Shown in pieces: positions 27,846 through 42,803 of a stretch of DNA of 64,000 bases. The stretch's first letter is position 1; each line of letters opens with the position of its first letter. The translations under genes and the position numbers were made by a program. The DNA is taken from the NCBI RefSeq assembly GCF_001640805.2, contig NC_066855.1:2187370-2251369 (forward strand), written 5' to 3'. The DNA is from Lates calcarifer (Eukaryota; Chordata; Actinopteri; Centropomidae). The notes below the pieces were generated by a model. That model worked only from the letters and a program-made list of their open reading frames with translations, did not search any database and was not told the DNA's origin.

Positions 27846-30414
27846 ATGTTTTTGCTATAGTGCCAAATTGAGTGAATCATCCACAGTCAGTCTGTTGGTG
27901 TGGCGTGTTGTCTGTCTGTCTGTCTGTGTATCAGTCTTCCATCCATCCCTCTGTGTGGCTTACGGAAAAGGACGCTGTGTTTTGCTGAGCTGGTGTTATG
28001 GGTGGAAGTCAAACACTGCAAGCAATTACTAAGAAAACACACACCCGCACTCACCTACAGTACAGTAACACTGATAAGCTTATTTTATGGCATCTGCTGT
28101 TGATGCCCTTAAGTCTGTCTCCTTTCCATTGTATTTGCTACATGTACTGGTTGTGATTTAGTCGGAATCAGAGGTGTTTATGTTTCCATTTCGTTGCCAT
28201 TACGTGTCATGTTCAGTACTGGTTTTTGTTCTATTTTGATGCTTTTGTTTAATTTACGCAGCTGGCATCTTGCATCAGTGTCCAGCAGAAGAACAGAGGC
28301 CTCAGGAGATGTGAATTGAAGGAATCTGTAGGTCACGTTGTGTTAGGTGAACAATTCGCTTTCTTAGTGGTAAAACACAACATGTGACCTCTCAGTGTTA
28401 GTTAGTCAAGGAATTCTGAGAGACGGTGGACACCACAAACTAGATATAGACAAGGCAGGTCAAAGAAAAGTGTGTCATCATCTGAAGGCAGATGGAACTA
28501 ACAATGGAGTTTCAGAGTTTTTTATTTAATTGAGCTGAGTTAGAGTACGGATGAAATAACAACATATTTCTCCTCGGTGTCTCTCTCTCTCTCTGTGGTG
28601 GTTCGTAGGTGGGAGCAGTAATTCTGTGAAAAACTGCTGTTAAGAATCCATTAACACAATTCAAGATTACAAAAGATGGGACTTCATTTTCTTTTCAGAG
28701 GAAGACTGAAATTGAAAATATGTGAACTGAACAAGGTCTTAATTAAATGTAGATTTACATTTGAAGCACTTCATTCCAGGTTTTTTTTTTCTACTGCAGA
28801 CTCTCACACATTTATTCACATAATTGCTAAGTGTGAGCAAGTCCTGTTCTGCTCAAAATCCTTGGAAATATAATTCACTTCCAAGCACGGCTTAATGATT
28901 TCTGCAGAAAGAGAAAAAAATGAAGGGCGCGGGGAAAATAGATAAGTATCTGAGCCATAGATTTATTATTATGGTTTAACAGAAGAAGTTCAGCACAGTT
29001 CCATTGTAATTTTGCCTTACGCACAATGTCACTGAAAAAAAAAAACAAATTACCTGCATGTCAGCTGAGGTTGATAAGCTGTGTGTAGCATACTGTTGAT
29101 TATGATTAATTTCCTATGTGTCTCATCAGCATGGGAAGGACAGCACAGCCTGTGTGTGTTTGTTTCATGTACCATTTATGTGTGTGTGTGTGTGTGTGTC
29201 TGAGGAAATGGAAAGGAAAAGCGGGCAAATTTCCACAGCGGTGGACCAGACCACCACATCACTCTGCCATCCATCTTCACAGAAGAGCAGATATTGCTGT
29301 TGACGCTGTTGATGGCTGTAGAGGTAACATCTCTTTATAGCACAGCTTCATTTCCAGGCACAGGACTGAGCTGGAAAATTTTCACATTAGGCTGCTCACG
29401 TCACACAAAAACCCACTCATGTTCATTTCATCCCATCCTATTGTTTATTAGGTTTTGGTATCTGAAGGTGCTCTCTGTGGTAACATGTTAACCTTATTAC
29501 ATCTGACATATAATTACCAAACACATGCCCTTGTGTCTAAACACTCATAGGCTTGCATGCAGAACTAGAAACCAGTTCCTGAACTGAGTTTCTCTTAAAT
29601 GCTGCGGGATAGGTAATAGCTTTTATAAATAACATACAAGCTGCTCACTGGGAAAAAATATTGAGCAGCTCCTATTTGTAATGATGTACAGGGAATCATT
29701 GCTTTTTTTCTTCTTTGAGCACTGGAGCAAACTGTAAACACAGTATGAAAATGTCATGTTATTATTATGATGATGTTGTTACGGCTGTCGTGTTAGCTTA
29801 TTAACATTCAGCAGGCAGATATAGTGTAGGACAGTCCATTTGTTGATGATCAGTAATAACACTGCATGTCACAGAATTACTCTGACATAAAGATTTCTTC
29901 ATTTTAAAATGTATAAATGTTTCTGTTAATTCACTACACTTATGATGGCTGAATAAATTATTCAAATTAAACTACATCTGCTTGACTAATGGACAGATCG
30001 TCCATTTTCTCAGTTTAGCGTTTTTACAAAATACAATGGAGTTTAGCATATGACATTTTTGAGAGCCAGTCATATTTTCTCTTTGTTTGAACCACTTACT
30101 AATCCCCATATTTAGGCTTAGGATGAATCAGTGTGCTGCTGTAAATATTTCATTCTGGGTGTATGACTTGATTATTGAGCTGCTGAGTGGTAGTATTCCT
30201 CTCTTGCGTCGTATGCTGTTTTACTTAATATGTTATTGTGGGTTCAGTCTGTTTCCATTATGTAGTCATTTTCCAAGAGCAGTGAAGTTTTCCACTGAGT
30301 ACAAGAAGATAAATAATGCAGAACACTCAGGAGGCTAAAGAGACTCAGACCGCTCCGGTGCAGGAGCTGTGGAAATAGAAGATGACGCAAACAACACAGT
30401 GCACATTTATATCT

Positions 30415-30420
<6 letters not shown>

Positions 30421-30464
<44 letters not shown>
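30421..30464 (+). repeat. GT microsatellite
   Basis: About 22 uninterrupted GT units, the longest perfect dinucleotide tract in the window. Likely polymorphic in length. Confidence 0.95.
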
Positions 30465-33400
30465 TCTGAGAGGAGAAAGGATAGAGAAAGAAAGAAAGTG
30501 TTTTGCAACACTACACTGCACAGATTGGCTCACATAGTCCCTCTCCAGTGTGCGATGAGTGTACAGTGTGTGTGTCTGTTGATGAAAGCAAGTGAGGGAG
30601 GAAGAGCTGCCACCTCAAATCCTGAATCACTCAGCTCTGAAGTGAGAAAGTGCTAAAATTAGAGGGAAAATAATTAAAAAGCAGAGAAAAGATGACAAAA
30701 ATATCTGATTTTTCCTTTCCGGGAGTATGAATCATGTTTGGTGTGAAAATATGAAAGCATGTCTTTCAAGCTGGTGCCAAGCAGGTGGAATTTCACAGGA
30801 ATGTCCTGTGGATTTTAAACCTTGCGAGGGGTAGTGTGAGACTGAAATAGCAGCTTGCTGTAATAATTGGCTCAGAAGGTTTGTGTTGCTCCAGTCTGAT
30901 AGTTGTGTCCTGTTCCTGTCTGTTGCTCCAACACTGCACCATTAAAAGTGGTAAATATAACACGTTTTTCAAATTTTAGTCTCTCACCATATTTGGAGCT
31001 TTGTGTTAGCTGGCCTGTAACTGCTCACCTGTTTTAACCCACCCACTCCCCTTTGTATAAGCCTGTGTTTCGTGTATATATTTTTATGTGTATGCGTATT
31101 TTGAGTGTGTGTGTGTGTGTATGAGAGAGTGATGAGCATCCTCCACTCTGACTACACATCTCAGTGCCAGGAAACTTCACACATTGACGTCTTTGCTTAA
31201 CAGATTGAGGCTGCTACACAGAGGAAGCAGCTCACAGTGTGATGCTGTGCATCGATGCCAAGTTGTCACTCCTCAGAGTCAGTATGTTAATCCCTACATG
31301 GCAATCCATCCATTCCCCTGGTGTTTTGTTGTTTTTAGACACAGTCTGACGCTGTGTGTCGTCATCAGGCAGTGGGAAACCTGGTCTGCCCCACAGCCAC
31401 AACACACACTTAGTGTATGTATTGACTATTAATGCAAAAAAGAATCTGCGTAGTGTTCCAACTGTGCCGTTATATTTCCACTCAGGTTTATATGTCCACT
31501 GGATCTTCAAACCTCTGGGACCATATTTTCAACTAACAGTTGTTTTGCCAACATTACGCATACACAGCATTTGTTTGTTGCTTTCTTTACCTGTATTTTC
31601 TGCACACTGCACTGTATATTGACAACCATTATTGGTTTGAAGTGGGCTAACAGCTAATAGGCTGATTGTCATGCCATAATTGTTCTTCTAGCACAATCAG
31701 CTGGTTAAAGATTTTCCCCCATGGCCACACCACAGGGTGGTACTGCAAAATAAATGCATGGATCTTCGGTGTAATATTGGTGCAGAATATTGTTGCTAGC
31801 TGGTGACCTGCTGTACCCAGCGAGGTAACTGCTAACTGTTTAGGTTAACGCCACCCAGCCCTTGCTCCTGGTGATTCTTTACATTCTTTAGGCTTTCGTC
31901 CACGGTTGTTAAAGGGACAGTTCACATAGTTCACACACTTTATTCAAAAGGTATTTTTGTACCATTGACTCCAAGCTACGTCTACAGTAGCTTCCTCCAT
32001 TTTTGACTCATGGGTGCGTACGCTTGTTCTTACAATATAAGTATATATGTATATATATAAATTGATTTGAATTATCATTTTGCTCAACTCCTAGAGGAAC
32101 TGTAAATTCCCTCACTTTGGTGCTGCCAACCCTCCCACCCACATGCTGTCCCTAGATGAGATAATACTGTGTATCATCATTCTTTCATCATATTCCTTTA
32201 TGTTATTCCACTGGCTAAATATAGGCTGTAACGACTGCTACTGTGTAAGATTACATATGTTCATTCTGTCATCTACCCTCAGCTAAGTCATGTTGGGTGT
32301 GCAGGGCTGTCTAGAAACAAAGATGAGAGGGGCCATTAAGTGATCACTTGTGGGCTAAAACAAATCATACGCTCTCACACACGCTTACATCTCTTAGATA
32401 TCGACCCACGCTCTGATTGGGAACGTCAGTCCATTTACTCCCACCTAGGGACTGTTGAGACATGCATACACATAAGCCCCAGACAGAAAAAAAAAAATCT
32501 TGATTCATTCATTATTGCTAATGCTGGCACATACATCTCCCACCGTCTCTCCTAAGTGTCCAAGAAGTATTCATTCGAGGACAACTGGACTTAGATACTT
32601 AAGATATTGCCAGGTCCATATTATCCATATTATATTTACAATCAGTTAAATGACTGTGTGTAATGTTGAAGACATCATAAAGACAAATCCACAGAGAACT
32701 ATCACTCGACTCTTTCAGTTCCTCTAAGCTCCTTGGATCATTTTAGTGTCTTTCGGCTCATTGTTTTGGTTTTAAGACCCACAACTTCACTGTTTTGGTT
32801 TAGCCTCTCCACTCTCATTCACCATGTTTCGAGCAGTCTCAGGTAGCTCAAACAAACAAACTGTCCTCAGTAGCCACATAAAGTTAGAAGCCAGATGGTG
32901 GAGTGTTCAGCAGATAAATTACCACATATTTCCCTTATTATGTTTATAAGTTGTTTTTCTGGAGAAAGAATTAAGTTGTTGCTTTAATCTTGCTCGACTG
33001 AGGAAGAGACAGAGAGGAGGGAAGAGAATACAGTCGACGTTATATAAAATATAAAGTAAACAAGCCGTGGTATTTAAGAGATTATCATTATCTTGCCCAT
33101 TAGGTTGAAGTGAGGACGGCATAAAGAGACAAGGGAGCTGTTTTGAGGGAGAAAGCAGAGAAAAACAAACTTTATGTACTAATACTAAGAAGATGCGTGT
33201 CTGTTTACCTCTGATAAACTGTGACCCAACATATCCAGAAAGTCATCATCCAAAGAATAAAATTAAATCAAACATGCTTTGAATCAAGAGTGCAAAAATA
33301 AGATGCATGTGATTTTCCACTTGAGTCCGTAAGTATTTATGAAACATTTAGTGGTTATTTAACAAAAGCCCAGTAGCTTTAGGAACAGGTTATAAAAACC

Positions 33401-36400
33401 AGTGTTTGTCTCTTCAGCTGATGGATAATGTGTAAAAATTGCCATGATGTCACTGTGATGTGCGATTGTGCTGCCTCACGTCGCAGTCTGTGCTGACGTT
33501 AAGTCCCACTTCCCCAAGCAAAACAGAGTCAACAGGAGCGACAGTGAAGTGGATGGTTGAGCTGAGGAAAGTGTAGCGTTCAGTCTGGCACCTCAGTCAC
33601 TCACCTCACTGCTCTGCTAACAGAGACTGTTTCCTCAAGTACCGGCTGTTTTTCCATCTTGTGTGGACGACAGTTTAATCTGACGCAGTTTGAAGGTGTT
33701 TCTGTGATGTGGTACACTTACAAACTTCATCTTCATCTTTCACTTCTCAGAATTTGTAAATCATAGGTCTTGTGTGTGTGGGCCTTGTTTTGGAGAGTAT
33801 GTTCAACGATCACATGAAAACAAATCCATCATAGATAATAGAATTCTACATGAGCAGTCATGGGAAACACATCACAATGCAACGCAGTTAAAGATCATTC
33901 ACTGGCAGTCTGTCATCAGGAAGGATCTTATCCCCAACTTTATGTTAATCCTTGGATTAATAGACGGGCTACTACTGTGCAGACAATTGGAAATGATCTG
34001 ATCATATGCAGAGTGATGATAGCTGATCAAATGTCCAGAATCACAGAGTTCACGTAAAGCCTTCATGCAGCACTGTAGCAGCTGGGAGCTGTTTAATATC
34101 AGTGTATTTCATAATTCTCCCTCTGAACTGATTTGGATGAGTAACCCACTTATCTGTTATTTACTAAAAGAGAATTAAGCCTGCAGACTATAATTACAGT
34201 AACTGTCAGAGCCGTAAAGCCAGAAAGGTCACTGCAGTGAGTGTTGGTGTATGTTGCTGATCACAGTTTATCAGTGTCTTACACTCAATGTAGATCAAAC
34301 AAAATGGAGTAGAATAGAGCAAAGATACGAGGATCTGTGAAAGAGGCATCGATTTCTAGGAAAATATAATTGATTGCAGTTTTCAGGTCTTGCAGAACAT
34401 TTCTAATAAACCGCTATAGGTCCTGACATTTAGGATTTTAATTTCTGTTGTCCCCTGTTTTTCCTCTATAAAAAGTGGCAGATGTGGTAAAAAGTATTTC
34501 ATTTTCTACGTGTAGAGAAGCAATATTTGCCTGATACAACCCCACCCTGGTGTTCAGTGCTGACAGTCTCAATTTGATAGCATCACTATCAGCCTCAGCG
34601 TGTAATGCAACAGTAGGTTCAAGCATCAAAGTAAAGCAGTGGGATGGAGCCATGACACATTAGTGTGACAGTCAGGCTGAGCGTGTGGTGTATGGCAGGA
34701 CTGGAGGATCAAAGAGGGGGGAAGAAATTGATCTGATGCACATTATGGTGACATCACACAATAATCACACACAGCCAGTGTGATAATTATGTGTGGCGCT
34801 CGTTGTTCTGTTTATTCTTTCTTGTCAGTTTGGTGATACAATAAATCTATGTTGAATATGGAAAATCTGGTGAAAACTGCATCAACAAAGATTTGAATTA
34901 GGCCACAGACTTAAAACAAAGTGTTAAAACACAGTCAAAGTGTAGATGTGTAGCATGAGCTCACTAGAAACTCCAGGTTTTTTTTAAAGCCCTTGCCAAC
35001 CAAACACTAAAAGTTAAATGCAATTACAGCCAGTTCCTGGACATTCTAACACATGACCAGGTTACTGGGACAGGTCTAACTCTCAGTCTGTCCCCAAAAA
35101 CTCTGGGCCTGCTTTTCACTCACTGTACCCATGAAATGAGCGTGGTCAGTTTGAAAAAAAAATAAAAATAAAATCAATCAGTGTTCTGATGTAATTCAGA
35201 TACTTATCCACGCAGCCTCAGGGCTGTTTGTGCTGCCAAATTTTCCTCTTCTAAATAGTGACTTGAGGAGACTTATGCAATGAGTTATTCTGAAATTAGA
35301 TGAATAAGTTTTCTAGAAATTTGATCTCTCCTCACTACATAAAAACCCAGTGATTCTTTGATTCTTGGAAAACAAGAAAACATTGTTAAAATGTTATTAT
35401 ATCAGCCTGATACAAAGTTTCCTGCCATGACCTCCATGTTCTTGCTGCAGAAGCCTCTTCCTGCCCAGTTGTTGACATTTAAGGGAAGTTGTCTCTGCTG
35501 GTCAGATGTTATGTATTAATGTCCTGGTTCACAGGATGGTTTGCCTGCAAAAACAAATGAGTTATGCTCTAGTAAGCAGGGCGACATGCAGGAGATGGTT
35601 CAGCTCACATTACATAAACATACAATATTTCCTACAGGAGTGGTAAATACTGTGTCAGTCTTAGTTTCTAACGTAACTCTTGTTTACTTGCTACTATATT
35701 CTTAACATGTTATAAACATTTCAAGGGTTTATAAGTAAAGTAACCGACTTAAGAGAATCTTGGAAAATGCAGGGAAATTTAGTTTAGTCTAATGTTTTCA
35801 GCTCATGGTAGCTAATGTTAATGTTGACAAATACAAGCTAACGTCGGCTAGCATTAATCATCATAATCCTGGCTAATGCTAGCAAATGTAAATGACATAT
35901 TGATGTGTTTGGATGTAAATTAGTTTGAGAATTAATTAACAGAATGTAGAGAGATCTCAGTTATGAAAAATATCATCACTGTGCTTTGCACTCCACTTTT
36001 ATTTCTCAGCACGTTTTCTCATCTCATTGCTGTTTCTCTGTTTCTTTCATTTTTTCCTTCTTTCCTTGACACACTCTCTCTCTCTGTTGTCTTTACACAG
36101 CAGCTCCTCACACAGAATACAAATTGCCTCTTTTTTATAAAACACACAACAGGTTCTGCATGACACACAAGAGTCCCTGATCCAGTAGAGTGACTGTTCT
36201 CTGTTCAGACCAGCATCGCTGCAGTCCTGTCCCAGCTGTTCTCTCACACATGGCTGCTTATCAGTGTGCAGGCAGGTGTGGCAAAGAGAAAGAAATGATT
36301 ATGCCTTGGATCTATCCAAACCAATCTTTTATGTGCCAACCTTGCAACAAAAGATAATAGCACCTGTCATGTTTGCTTTTGTTGCCACCTATGCACCCAC

Positions 36401-36746
36401 TTCCAAAATCTAGACATAAATGCAACAGTGTAATCACTTTGTTCACTGACTGCATCCAGATCACATTTTACAATTAAACAGGGAACAAATGGCCGGACAG
36501 ACACTGCTTTATAAGCTGGGAGGGTAAAAGGAGACTCATTACATCTCATATCAGTTCATGAGTTTACATAGTGGCAATGAATACAAATACTGTGTGCGTT
36601 TAATGTGATGTGAGTGGTAGTATAATTGATTATTGCCATATGGTATACGGCTCACACACTCACATACAAAAAACGCTTGCAAGTGTGTGTGTAAGCAGTG
36701 CAGCTGTGGGAAGTTGAGGAGTTGAACACTGTGGGAAGGTCACAGC

Positions 36747-36778
<32 letters not shown>

Positions 36779-36854
36779 GGGAGGGAGCATTCTGTGCCTG
36801 GATGAGCTGGGTTACACAGATAAAGACTGTGACCTTTAATCACCATTGTACAGC

Positions 36855-36856
<2 letters not shown>

Positions 36857-36887
<31 letters not shown>
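36857..36887 (+). repeat. CA microsatellite
   Basis: About 15 CA units. A GA tract lies about 85 bp upstream at 36747-36772. Confidence 0.95.
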
Positions 36888-36894
<7 letters not shown>

Positions 36895-39800
36895 ACGACC
36901 AACAATATTTCAATATTTATCAAATGGTATCTTTCAAACATGATTTCCTTCTTTCCACTAATGCACTGAACACGTGCAACAGTCAGGGACTGTATGGAAA
37001 TTATTTGGTGGGGACAGACTCTCATATTTCAACTTATCCCCAAACATAGGCTTAATATATTAATGGAACAATATTTTTTACATAAGACATATCACACATT
37101 AATAGTGGAATTAGCAATTACCAAAATGATAGAAAACATATCAAAACTAAAGCTGTTTTGTGGACATTACTATCTAGATGTAACTATTCAATCTTATTTT
37201 TTTCAGTGAATATCAGAAGAAAAGATTGAATAAAACATCACTGTCCGTCCTCTCAAAACAATATGACTACATTCCCTTCTGTAAAGAGAAAAAAATACAT
37301 AACCCTCCCTCATACCCCTCTAATCATTTTCATACAGTCCTTTACCAGGAACAGGTCTCAGTTAGAGCAGCGTGCAGATACGTAAATAACCGAAAATGAT
37401 AAAGAAAAGTAAAAGTTCCAGCCTAGAAACATTTTAAAATCCCAGTGTGAACTGGTTCAGTACAATGACACAGCACATTCTGGTGCTTTCTCCAGACAGG
37501 TATGATGTAATTCATGACCACAGTGATGTGATGCACATAAACATGCCCACATGCAAATGCTGTATCATACCCAAGTTTACTGTGTCATTGATAAGGAATC
37601 GTGACGGGATGCAGACACACTTTCCCCTCCTCTGACACTCTCACCTTGTAACCTCTGTTTGCTCTTATACTTACACAGACTAATGGGGAATGGGGATAAA
37701 GTGGGAAAAGTAAACCCTCCCTGTGTGTGAGTTTAAAGTGGAGGTGTGACAAACTCTGCAGAGAAAAGGGGATTTTTGTAGTGAACATAACAATGATGCT
37801 GATTTTCTTTCACAGTCAAATGACTGGTCATGTACAGCACATACAAAACAAACAAAACATTGTTAAATCAACAACTTGTACCATGAATAATGAGGCGTGA
37901 CACCAGCTCTTGTTATAGAGAGATGTAATGACACATGATGTTCCAACGCCATATTTATTAGAGCTACTCTTCAAGGAAAATCATGGATTTTCATCATAAG
38001 CACATGATGAACTTCCTGCACGTGGCTTCCTTCTGCAGAGTGAAATGTTTCACATTCTTGTTTATGTGGACCAGCATCTGCAGAATTTGACAGTCACCAG
38101 ATAGTAAAGTGTGAAACCTCGTGGTTCACGCTGCTGATGATCCATGTGTGAACACAGTGAACATGCTGTGAAACATGTCGTTCCCAGTGTGATGGTTATG
38201 TGTTTTAAAATGGCGTCGTTAACACGACAGCTGTGACTGGAGAAGCTTGTCTACATTTTCTTAGAAGCAGACAAACGTCTCAAAATGTCTACATTCTTTT
38301 AGAGAAGAAAATATTGATTCTACATGAATATAGACAGCTCTTTGAATTCCTGCTTTTAATGTCTTGACTTCCATATGAGAGCAGCATGGAGCTGGTACTC
38401 TGCTGTCAATGCTTTATACTTTCATAGTCAGCATGCAATACAACTCAAACTTCAAACTTTAAATGTAAAGACTGTCCTGAGTTTTTCTTTTAAAGGTTCC
38501 ACCATGATTAAAACAGTTTCATGTTTAATATCAGTGCGTCTCTGATGCTGTTGACACTGATGTTTGCTCAGCTTGTTTCTCTGGTGACTTCAGATTCAGA
38601 CATTTGATGACTAAAATGCTTCACCTGGTTAAAATATATGGCTAAAAAATGTATTGTAAAAATGTGGACTCAAAACTGGATAAAAAGTCAACGTTGACGC
38701 TTCTGGCAACCACAACGCTGATGCATGTGCAAAGAAGATATGATGCCATTGACAGGCAACATTACCACAGGCAGATTATAAATAAGTGACCAGTTGGACG
38801 CCAGGCACACCCACCAACCCCTGAAACGCAACATGTAGCTCATGCTGCAAATGATGACTTTCATAACATCATGCTGAAGCAGATCAATATCAAACTGATG
38901 TAGGTACAAGCCTCAAAAATCCAATATACAGTCCCTTGAGAATGTGTTCTGCTATAAAAGCGTACCTATGTAATTCCTCTGTGTTTCCACAGCATGAGAT
39001 GACATCAGTTTGGATTGGAAACCACTCAAATAACGCAGTTTATGACTCATCTCCAGATACTGTTTGCTGCAACACAGTGAGGCCAGCGTTAGAGAAATTA
39101 CATCAGATATCTTTTCGTCATACTGAATACAGTGGTATAAAATAAAACCCAATGCTTTGAACACTGTATATATTCATGATAAATATGAATATGTTGCGTT
39201 AACTACAGCCAGAGTAACGATAAAGGAAGAAATGTTTCTCTGAATTATTCATTCCTCTCTGTGACATCAGTCTGTTTTGATAATAACACAACATGGTGGC
39301 GGATGTCATCATGTGCAGGTCTGCCGGTCAGTGAGTGGAGCTGAATGGCAGCATACGCTTAAGTAACCTGACTGTCAGCTGTTTGTAGTAAGCGGCTTTC
39401 TCAAATGTCACATAAACAAAAAGCTGATTCTGGTGAAAAAAAAATGTTGTGTCCAAAACAAATGTAAAGTCTCACCAAAACTGAAACTGATATTAATGAG
39501 TGTAAATAAGGTCGTTTCCTTATTTGAACAGTGGAGCCTGTGTTTTGCACACCAGCCAGGAAGCACTGTATCACCAAAGTGGCCAAATCCAGTATCTGCT
39601 GTTATTTTTACTTATTTTATTTTTGTCATGTTTATGGAAGTAATATTTAAATCTTAGTGTTTGACTTAATTCGCTTAATTCAAATATGACCAACAAACCA
39701 GACCAGACCAGAGCCAAAACCCTCCTCAGGATGTAGCACTGAGCTCCTTGGTTGATCAGTCTGCAGCACATTGTAATGGACTTCTTCCAGCCTGAACTCT

Positions 39801-41832
39801 GTTGCATGTATTTTCTTTGGTTCTGAGAAAATTCTTTTGTAGCTGAAGACAGGGAACTTACTCGTACACTCGCGATAACAATGGATTCTGGCGTCACAGT
39901 GGAAGAGGAGTTAGATAAAATCATTCACCGCATGGCGCTTATTTGTCATGTTCGCAACAAGCCAAAAGATGATTATCTCTACTGTGAACCTAAGCTATCT
40001 AAGACCAAACAAAAACACACCCACATGCTCGACTGGCCTCGTGCCTGCAGCAGAACATACCCATACAGCTCATTACTGTTGTAAAGCAGAGGTGATGTAC
40101 AGCTGCTTTATGACCGCAGTAGGTGGGGTTCCCTCCACCTGTTTGTGTGCCCCTTTAGAGGGGAGTTGCCAGAAATTCATGATGAGTGTGTAGCACGTCT
40201 GACTACAGTATAAACTCATGTGGACTCAAACTGTGAAAGTAGATATTAGCCAAAAGGATTTGGATTTCATTTTTGCGTCATATCCTAGTCAGTGCATCCT
40301 GTCCATACACGGGAGGAGATTTGTTTGCCAGTCAGCTGTTACAGGTGGTGATGCACTAGTCAAACTTGAAAGTATTCATGACAAGATAACACACCTGCAT
40401 CTACAAACACCACAGCTACAGCAGGGGATGGTGCTTCACTGGACATTTCATCAGCACCTGAGTGAAAAGCAGAGAATACTCTGAGCTAGTTCGTATGAGA
40501 AATCAAACTGCTTTAAACTTTTATTAGCCAACAAGAAAGAAACAAAACAGCATTCTATCTTGAAACATCGATTTCCCCAGCACATTACTTCCTGCTGTTT
40601 TACTTCACAGAATCCGGCACGCTTACGTTTCTCTGCAGCCCGTCTCATTTAAAAGGTCACCGCACCGAAGAGCTCCTCATGTGTAGTGACGCAAAATCTC
40701 CTTCTCCACGCGGAGCGATTAGGCCCTTACTAACTATATTTGTTTGTTCTGCACTAGAGAAAAGAGAGGGTGAAAATGTTGACCAGGCTGGTGTGTGTCA
40801 GTGGTGTACGTAGGGACAGAGTTGCTTGTAAAAAACACAAACAGTGCTGTGATTTACAGTTTACACAGATGCGTTAGTGTGAGATACTGGCACATTTTGC
40901 CATGTCATGCTCTGTCTTCCCCTCACACACTCTCAGCTGTGTAAAAAACACATTTGAAGTCATCTACTACATGAGGCCACTTAAAGTGTTTTGCATTATA
41001 AATAATGAAGTGAACCCTGATTACAAGCTGCTGCTTCTTGTCTTCACATTCTGTGTGTAATGCAGCATTAATAGTGAAAATATTAACGCAACAATAGTGT
41101 TTTAAAAACCACCTTCTGGAAGAGCTTCTTCAAACTGACCTCAGTACTCCAGTAATTCAACCACCACCCTTTAATACCAAGTAGGCAGGATTATTTCACT
41201 GGCATCTGGTGCCTCGCATCAGCTAAAAGATCATGTGATGGGCAGTAGTTACGCAAATATGACCTGGGATCTGACAGGATGGGTCAAATTCCAGGCCTTG
41301 TGGTTTAGCTTGGGTTGGTTCTGGGAAAAGTGAACAGTTGCTTAGCAAGCACAGTTAGTGCCCTTGTTAGCGGTGTCTTCTGTTAGCTGTTATTATTTAG
41401 TATGGATCATAAACTCTTACATGATAAAACAGAGCTGACAGGGATAAATAATAAAGCAGAACAATGAATAAAACAGTGTGCTCTTGTTCAAATGAAACAA
41501 ATCAATGAGAAAAACAGGAGTTAGCCAAGTTCACAGTAACTTTGTAAAGTAAGAATAATAGGATGTGCATGCTGCTATCTCTGCCTCAGGAAAAAGCTTG
41601 TCATTTCCAGAGATTGCTGCCATATTTTTCCAGTTCAGAATCACAGAGAAGAAAAGGATGGATAGGAAACTATAAATCATCTATTGTTCTATTCAAAAAG
41701 ACATCTGTAATTACCTGTTGAGCCTTAGCAAAGCACAATGACAGAAGTGAAAAGTGTGGTTTGGCATTGACAAGCTATACGAATTATAGTCGAACATAAA
41801 AACAGCTTTTACTTTCTGTGGTGGTTGCCCCT

Positions 41833-41858
41833 AGCAGCAGCAGCAGCAGCAGCAGCAG
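41833..41858 (+). repeat. AGC trinucleotide repeat
   Basis: A perfect AGC run of 26 bases in noncoding sequence. The reading frame through it is not open for any useful length, so it is not a polyglutamine or polyserine tract. Confidence 0.95.
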
Positions 41859-42415
41859 AGTAGGTAGAGGAGTTTCTAGCATATATATGACGTTGCCCTC
41901 CATTTCAAGGAGAATGGCTTTTATACTTAATGACAGTCAAGAAGTTCTGCTCGCTGACAGCCGTCAAGGAGCGGATGTTTGAAGGAGGTGAGAGAATGAA
42001 GCAAGATAAAGGTGTGACAGATGGAGGGAGGGGTGAGGAGGAAACATAACACTCAGCTGAAGCTGTGTAGGCGCCAGCTGATCTGCGGTGAACTATTACG
42101 GCTGTTCACAGTTACGTTTTTCTCACTGTTGCTGTAAGGATATATATGACAGATAACAGCTGTGGTTTTACCATACAAATTACTTGATTTAACCCAGAAT
42201 GTGTAACGCTACAACACTTTGTTGTCAACACCATTCTTTCTTTGCAGATGTAAACATTAGCATGTGGGTAGTAGGATATCCTGTCTCTGTCTGTAAAACC
42301 ATCCACCTGCAGCTGTTTACTGAGGGAGGAATACCAAACTGAGAGTTACTGATTAATCACAAATCATCATTTAGTTATTGACAACTGTACCGGAACATTA
42401 AAGGGTAACTGAAAA

Positions 42416-42803
42416 ATGCACAGACCCACAGTCATGTGAAAAAGAAAGTACACGCTCTTTGAATTCTATGGTTTTACATATCAGGACATAATTTAAAAAA
42501 TCAATCTTTACCAGGTTGTAAAATTATTTAAATCTAACCTCAGGTGTAAAAAAAACACACAACAGATTCCACTGTGTTGTTATTTAACAAAAATGAAGCC
42601 AAAATTGAGATGTTCCAAGTACACCCCATGATTCAGTAGCTTGTAGAATCACATTTAGTAGCAATAACTTGAAGTAATTGACTCAATCAGTCTCTCAAAT
42701 CGTTGTGGAGGAATTTTAGCCCACTCCTCATTACAGCGTTGCTTCAGTTCATTGAGGTTTGCAGGCATTTGTTTGTGCACAGCTCTCTTAAGATCCACAC
42801 AAA
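42416..42803 (-). pseudogene. 3' remnant of a Tc1/mariner-family transposon
   Basis: Read on the minus strand, the segment from about 42799 encodes the C-terminal end of a Tc1-like transposase: DLKRAVHK, then NLNELKQRC, EEWAKIPPQR and FERLIES. An apparent deletion of roughly 11 bp within the LIxSYRKR region shifts the frame, leading to an early TAA. The copy lacks the DNA-binding domain and most of the DDE core. Sequence toward 42416 resembles the 3' flank of such elements (AAATGAAGCCAAAATTGAGA on the plus strand). It is dead and truncated. Family assignment rests on memory of fish Tc1 elements. Confidence 0.8.

Larger units (their letters stand above)
27846..42410. other. Intergenic region, no recognisable gene
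   Basis: About 14.5 kb of AT-rich DNA. Microsatellites: GT at 29179-29199, GT at 30421-30464, GA at 36747-36772, CA at 36857-36887, and an AGC run of almost nine units at 41833-41858. Scattered short open frames do not link by splice sites into anything recognisable. No RNA gene seen. Confidence 0.55.

Noticed and set aside
29203..29324. Possible exon ending at GTAGAG|GTAACA
   Set aside because: An acceptor and donor can be drawn but all three frames give unfamiliar peptides and no neighbouring exon joins it.
39571..40484. Several medium frames, including one starting MDSGVTVEEELDKII and one of 88 codons at 40218
   Set aside because: They look superficially protein-like but I recognise no family, find no linking splice sites, and cannot separate them from an old repeat or chance.
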